The notes beneath the pieces were generated by a model. It did no database searches. It had not been told where the DNA came from and saw only the letters and a program-made list of their open reading frames with translations. A DNA stretch of 7,240 bases, from contig CALEKV010000121.1 of NCBI GenBank assembly GCA_937902525.1, forward strand, positions 1-7,240. The letters run 5' to 3'. Each line of letters opens with the position of its first letter. The stretch's first letter is position 1. Of this stretch, positions 5,298 through 7,240 are shown piece after piece. Position numbers and translations under genes: made by a program. This stretch comes from an uncultured Candidatus Saccharibacteria bacterium. GTDB taxonomy: Bacteria; Patescibacteriota; Saccharimonadia; Saccharimonadales; Saccharimonadaceae.

Positions 5298-5369
5298 GCC
5301 CGACCGGATTCGAACCGGCGATCTCCTCCGTGACAGGGAGGCGTGATAGACCAACTTCACTACGAGCGC
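5292..5369 (-). tRNA. tRNA-Asp(GTC)
   Basis: A full cloverleaf on the minus strand. The acceptor stem is GCGCTCG with CGGGCGC (one T-G pair), and the D stem is GTGA/TCAC. The anticodon stem CCTCC/GGAGG carries the loop CTGTCAC, and the T arm is GCCGG-TTCGAAT-CCGGT. The discriminator is G (5295), typical of tRNA-Asp, and CCA is encoded (5292-5294). The anticodon GTC is at 5332-5334 on the plus strand as GAC. It has a strong upstream promoter and a terminator hairpin that begins within its own 3' end. Confidence 0.96.
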
Positions 5370-5391
5370 ATAAATTGTGCTAACTTTACGT

Positions 5392-5420
5392 ATTTTATCA
5401 GGTCTATTAAATTAAATCAA
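5392..5420 (-). promoter_or_regulatory. Sigma70-type promoter of tRNA-Asp
   Basis: On the minus strand TTGATT (5420-5415), a 17-base spacer and TAAAAT (5397-5392) form the best full promoter in the window, with an extended TGA just before the -10. The tRNA 5' end is 22 bases downstream, so the precursor carries a 5' leader of about 15 bases for RNase P to remove. Confidence 0.7.
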
Positions 5421-5443
5421 CAGGGGCGGTAGGTAGATTAATG

Positions 5444-5452
5444 TGATATAAT
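5444..5452 (+). promoter_or_regulatory. Extended -10 promoter of tRNA-Thr and the downstream genes
   Basis: TGATATAAT is a perfect TGn-extended -10 ending 13 bases before the mature tRNA-Thr. No -35 consensus lies at the right distance. It is divergent from the tRNA-Asp promoter, the two -10 boxes being about 46 bases apart. Confidence 0.65.
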
Positions 5453-5465
5453 ACCAATCAGGTGT

Positions 5466-5541
5466 GCCACCTTAGCTCAGTTGGTAGAGTAGCTCATTCG
5501 TAACGAGCAGGTCGCCGGTTCAAGCCCGGCAGGTGGCTCCA
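5466..5541 (+). tRNA. tRNA-Thr(CGT)
   Basis: The cloverleaf has a perfect acceptor stem GCCACCT/AGGTGGC, a D arm GCTCAGTTGGTAGAGT, the anticodon loop TTCGTAA and a T arm GCCGG-TTCAAGC-CCGGC. The discriminator is T (5538) and CCA is encoded (5539-5541). The anticodon CGT (5499-5501) reads ACG. The pair closing the anticodon loop is an A-C mismatch (5496 and 5504), where most tRNAs have a Watson-Crick pair. A protein gene begins 16 bases after the CCA with no terminator between. Confidence 0.95.
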
Positions 5542-5557
5542 GCGGAATTTACACAAT

Positions 5558-5935
5558 ATGACAAAAGATAGCATTAGGCAATCATTTAAACAGATTATCA
5601 CCGATCGTTCACTCTTGGCTTTGATTATCGCCATGTTATTCATTGGACTAACCTACTTGATTGCTATTGGTTTTTCTATTCATCCACGTGACGTGCAGAT
5701 TTATACGCGTTATACAGCCTTTGGAGAAGCACATTTTTATAAAAGTCCATGGCAATATACTCTGTTGTTTGTCTCGCTGGGTATATTGATACCAGTTGGA
5801 CACATTGCCTTGATGACTAAGTTGTATGATTTACGGCGCCGGCAGGCCGCTGTTCTTATTGGTTGGCTGGGTATCGTTATTTTAGCAATAGCAGCAGTTT
5901 ATGTTTTATCAATCTTAAGGTTTGCATTTAGGTAG
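5558..5935 (+). CDS. Small three-helix membrane protein, unknown function
   Basis: I do not recognise a named family. The 125-residue protein has a charged N-terminus (about 1-17) and a first hydrophobic helix at about 19-39. A soluble loop at about 42-64 contains HPRDVQIYTRYTAFGEAHFYKSPW. Helices at about 65-86 and 96-120 follow, separated by the basic KLYDLRRRQ turn, which should face the cytoplasm and would put the large loop outside. The ATG at 5558 has no clear SD; GCGGA lies about 11 bases upstream. The gene sits 16 bases after tRNA-Thr and 2 bases before the glycosyltransferase gene, so all three are probably on one transcript. The tight junction suggests an accessory or partner role for the glycosyltransferase; this is inference from position only. 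Confidence 0.7.
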   Translation: MTKDSIRQSFKQIITDRSLLALIIAMLFIGLTYLIAIGFSIHPRDVQIYTRYTAFGEAHFYKSPWQYTLLFVSLGILIPVGHIALMTKLYDLRRRQAAVLIGWLGIVILAIAAVYVLSILRFAFR

Positions 5936-5937
5936 TA

Positions 5938-7240
5938 ATGGTTGATCTTGAGTTGCCAATTGGAAAGCGCAGTAAAAAGTATCGCTTTTTTGAAATGGTG
6001 CCGGCGATTATAAGCTATGGTGCAATTATAGTATTAATAGCATTGTCGGTGATTGATCCTAGTCTGGCCGCGATTTACCTGATGGTGGTGATTATAACCT
6101 TGCTCGTTAAGGCTGTTGGTATTGCTTATCACACAATCCGCGGTCACAGCCGACTCGTTGCTTCACAGGCGGTGGATTGGCACGCTCGATTGACTGATCT
6201 TGAACATCCCGTGCAATCATACCGCCGCCTGGAACGTACGGGTGTGACGGGCTATGGCGCTGTTGAACACCTTAATAATTTGCGCCTGATGGCCGATAGC
6301 GTCACACGCTTTCCTAGGCCTTCACAAATTTACCATGCTGTTATCGTTGCTGCGTATAACGAAGCTTATGACGTTATCCAACCAACAATTGAATCAATCA
6401 AAGTAACCACAACCGACAATGATAGGATTATCTTGTTTTTTGCTTATGAAGAGCGCGGCGGGGTGGACATAGAGCAAACCGTTAAACGTTTACAAAGCGA
6501 ATATAGCGGTGTGTTTTTTGATTTTCAGATTGTTCAGCACCCCAAGGACCTACCTGATGAAGTGATTGGTAAGGGGCCAAATATTACTTATGCGGGTCAT
6601 AGGTTATATGAATACTGTCGCAAAAAAAAGCTTGATGTCGCCAATGTGATAGTCACTACGCTTGATTGTGATAATAAGCCGCATGCTAAGTATTTTGATA
6701 GTGCTGCGTATGAATTTATTGTCCATGAAAATAGGCAGCGCTTGTCCTACCAACCGATAGCCTTATATTTTGGTAATATTTGGGATGCGCCCGCACCGAT
6801 GCGAGTGATTGCTACCGGTAACTCATTTTGGACGATTATTAGCAGTATGCGCCCACATACGTTGCGTAATTTTGCTGCTCACTCACAACCGCTGGAGGCT
6901 CTTGTGGGGATGGGTTTTTGGAGTACACGTAGCATCGTGGAAGACGGTCATCAGTATTGGCGCAGTTATTTCTACTTTGGTGGAGACTATGATTTGGTGC
7001 CAATTCATATACCAATTTATCAGGATGCTGTGATGGCGGATACCCTTAAAAAGACATTTGTTACTCAGTTTAAGCAGCTCAGGCGCTGGGCATATGGTGC
7101 ATCTGACGTACCGTATGTCGGTGTCAGGGTGTTCAACGCTAAGCGAAATGTGCCGTTCGCCGAGGGCTTTGCGCGGTTTGTTAGGCTTTTAGATGGCCAT
7201 GTGACTCTGGCGGCGATTTCGGTTTTGGTTGCCTTCGGCG
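5938..7240 (+). CDS. Membrane glycosyltransferase, GT2/cellulose-synthase-like (3'-incomplete)
   Basis: The first 434 residues are present and the frame is open at the window end. Two N-terminal helices (about 22-40 and 43-64) precede a cytoplasmic GT-A-type domain. Motifs in order are VIVAAYNE (135-142), DCD at 243-245 (the DxD metal and nucleotide-sugar site, in TTLDCDNKPH), ED at 335-336 (SIVEDGHQYW, catalytic base) and QLRRW at 380-384 (QxxRW acceptor-site motif). A new hydrophobic stretch begins at about 421, as in processive synthases where helices form the polymer channel. The first carboxylate motif is unusual: FFAYEERGG (167-175) stands where family members carry a DDGS-like sequence. 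The substrate is unknown; export of a surface polysaccharide or a glycolipid sugar transfer are both possible. The ATG at 5938 is 2 bases after the preceding stop, suggesting translational coupling. The ORF inside it at 6809-7033 is a shadow. Confidence 0.88.
   Translation, partial: MVDLELPIGKRSKKYRFFEMVPAIISYGAIIVLIALSVIDPSLAAIYLMVVIITLLVKAVGIAYHTIRGHSRLVASQAVDWHARLTDLEHPVQSYRRLERTGVTGYGAVEHLNNLRLMADSVTRFPRPSQIYHAVIVAAYNEAYDVIQPTIESIKVTTTDNDRIILFFAYEERGGVDIEQTVKRLQSEYSGVFFDFQIVQHPKDLPDEVIGKGPNITYAGHRLYEYCRKKKLDVANVIVTTLDCDNKPHAKYFDSAAYEFIVHENRQRLSYQPIALYFGNIWDAPAPMRVIATGNSFWTIISSMRPHTLRNFAAHSQPLEALVGMGFWSTRSIVEDGHQYWRSYFYFGGDYDLVPIHIPIYQDAVMADTLKKTFVTQFKQLRRWAYGASDVPYVGVRVFNAKRNVPFAEGFARFVRLLDGHVTLAAISVLVAFG

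Noticed and set aside
6809..7033. Plus-strand ORF of 74 residues
   Set aside because: Out-of-frame shadow inside the glycosyltransferase, which carries ED and other motifs across the same bases.
1..7240. CRISPR array, insertion sequence or toxin-antitoxin pair
   Set aside because: No regularly spaced repeats, transposase motifs with terminal repeats, or small paired toxin-antitoxin genes were seen on either strand.

Overview
The window looks like the end of a metagenome-assembled contig from a small-genome bacterium. My best guess is Candidatus Saccharibacteria (TM7) or a related Patescibacteria/CPR lineage. The guess rests on dense packing, several genes whose start codon sits a few bases behind a -10 box with no Shine-Dalgarno, single dispersed tRNA genes with encoded CCA, and an enlarged NDK. 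It is inference; there is no rRNA or marker gene here to prove it. Positions 1-46 are not genomic: they match the reverse complement of an Illumina TruSeq index adapter.

Layout. 47-870 (minus): tyrosine recombinase of the XerC/XerD type, cut before its catalytic tyrosine by the adapter junction. 871-916: short divergent promoter region. 917-1711 (plus): uppP, undecaprenyl-diphosphate phosphatase. 1748-2257: ndk with its own promoter and SD. 2291-2365: tRNA-Arg(CCT), followed by an intrinsic terminator. 2476-4033: a membrane bPH2/DUF304 protein overlapping a membrane-anchored SurA/parvulin-like protein. 4083-5079: superoxide dismutase (Mn-type signature) followed one base later by a Nudix-fold protein whose Nudix box has lost nearly all catalytic residues. 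5080-5291: a gene-free, hairpin-rich region where the Nudix transcript and the minus-strand tRNA-Asp converge. 5292-5369 (minus): tRNA-Asp(GTC). 5370-5465: divergent tRNA promoters. 5466-5541: tRNA-Thr(CGT), then 16 bases later a three-helix membrane protein (5558-5935) and a membrane glycosyltransferase of GT2/cellulose-synthase type (5938 to the window end, incomplete).

Themes. Much of the window concerns the cell envelope: recycling of the undecaprenyl carrier (UppP), an extracytoplasmic chaperone-like protein paired with a PH-domain membrane protein, and a membrane glycosyltransferase with a small membrane partner. The rest is housekeeping: chromosome dimer resolution or integration (Xer), nucleotide pools (Ndk), oxidative defence (SOD) and three tRNAs. 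No CRISPR array, insertion sequence or classical defence system was seen. The observations most worth following are the catalytically degenerate Nudix protein coupled to SOD, the 17-bp hairpin that captures the 3' end of tRNA-Asp, the overlapping PH/SurA-like pair, the tRNA-Thr-led glycosyltransferase operon, and the recurrent -10-only, leaderless promoter pattern.
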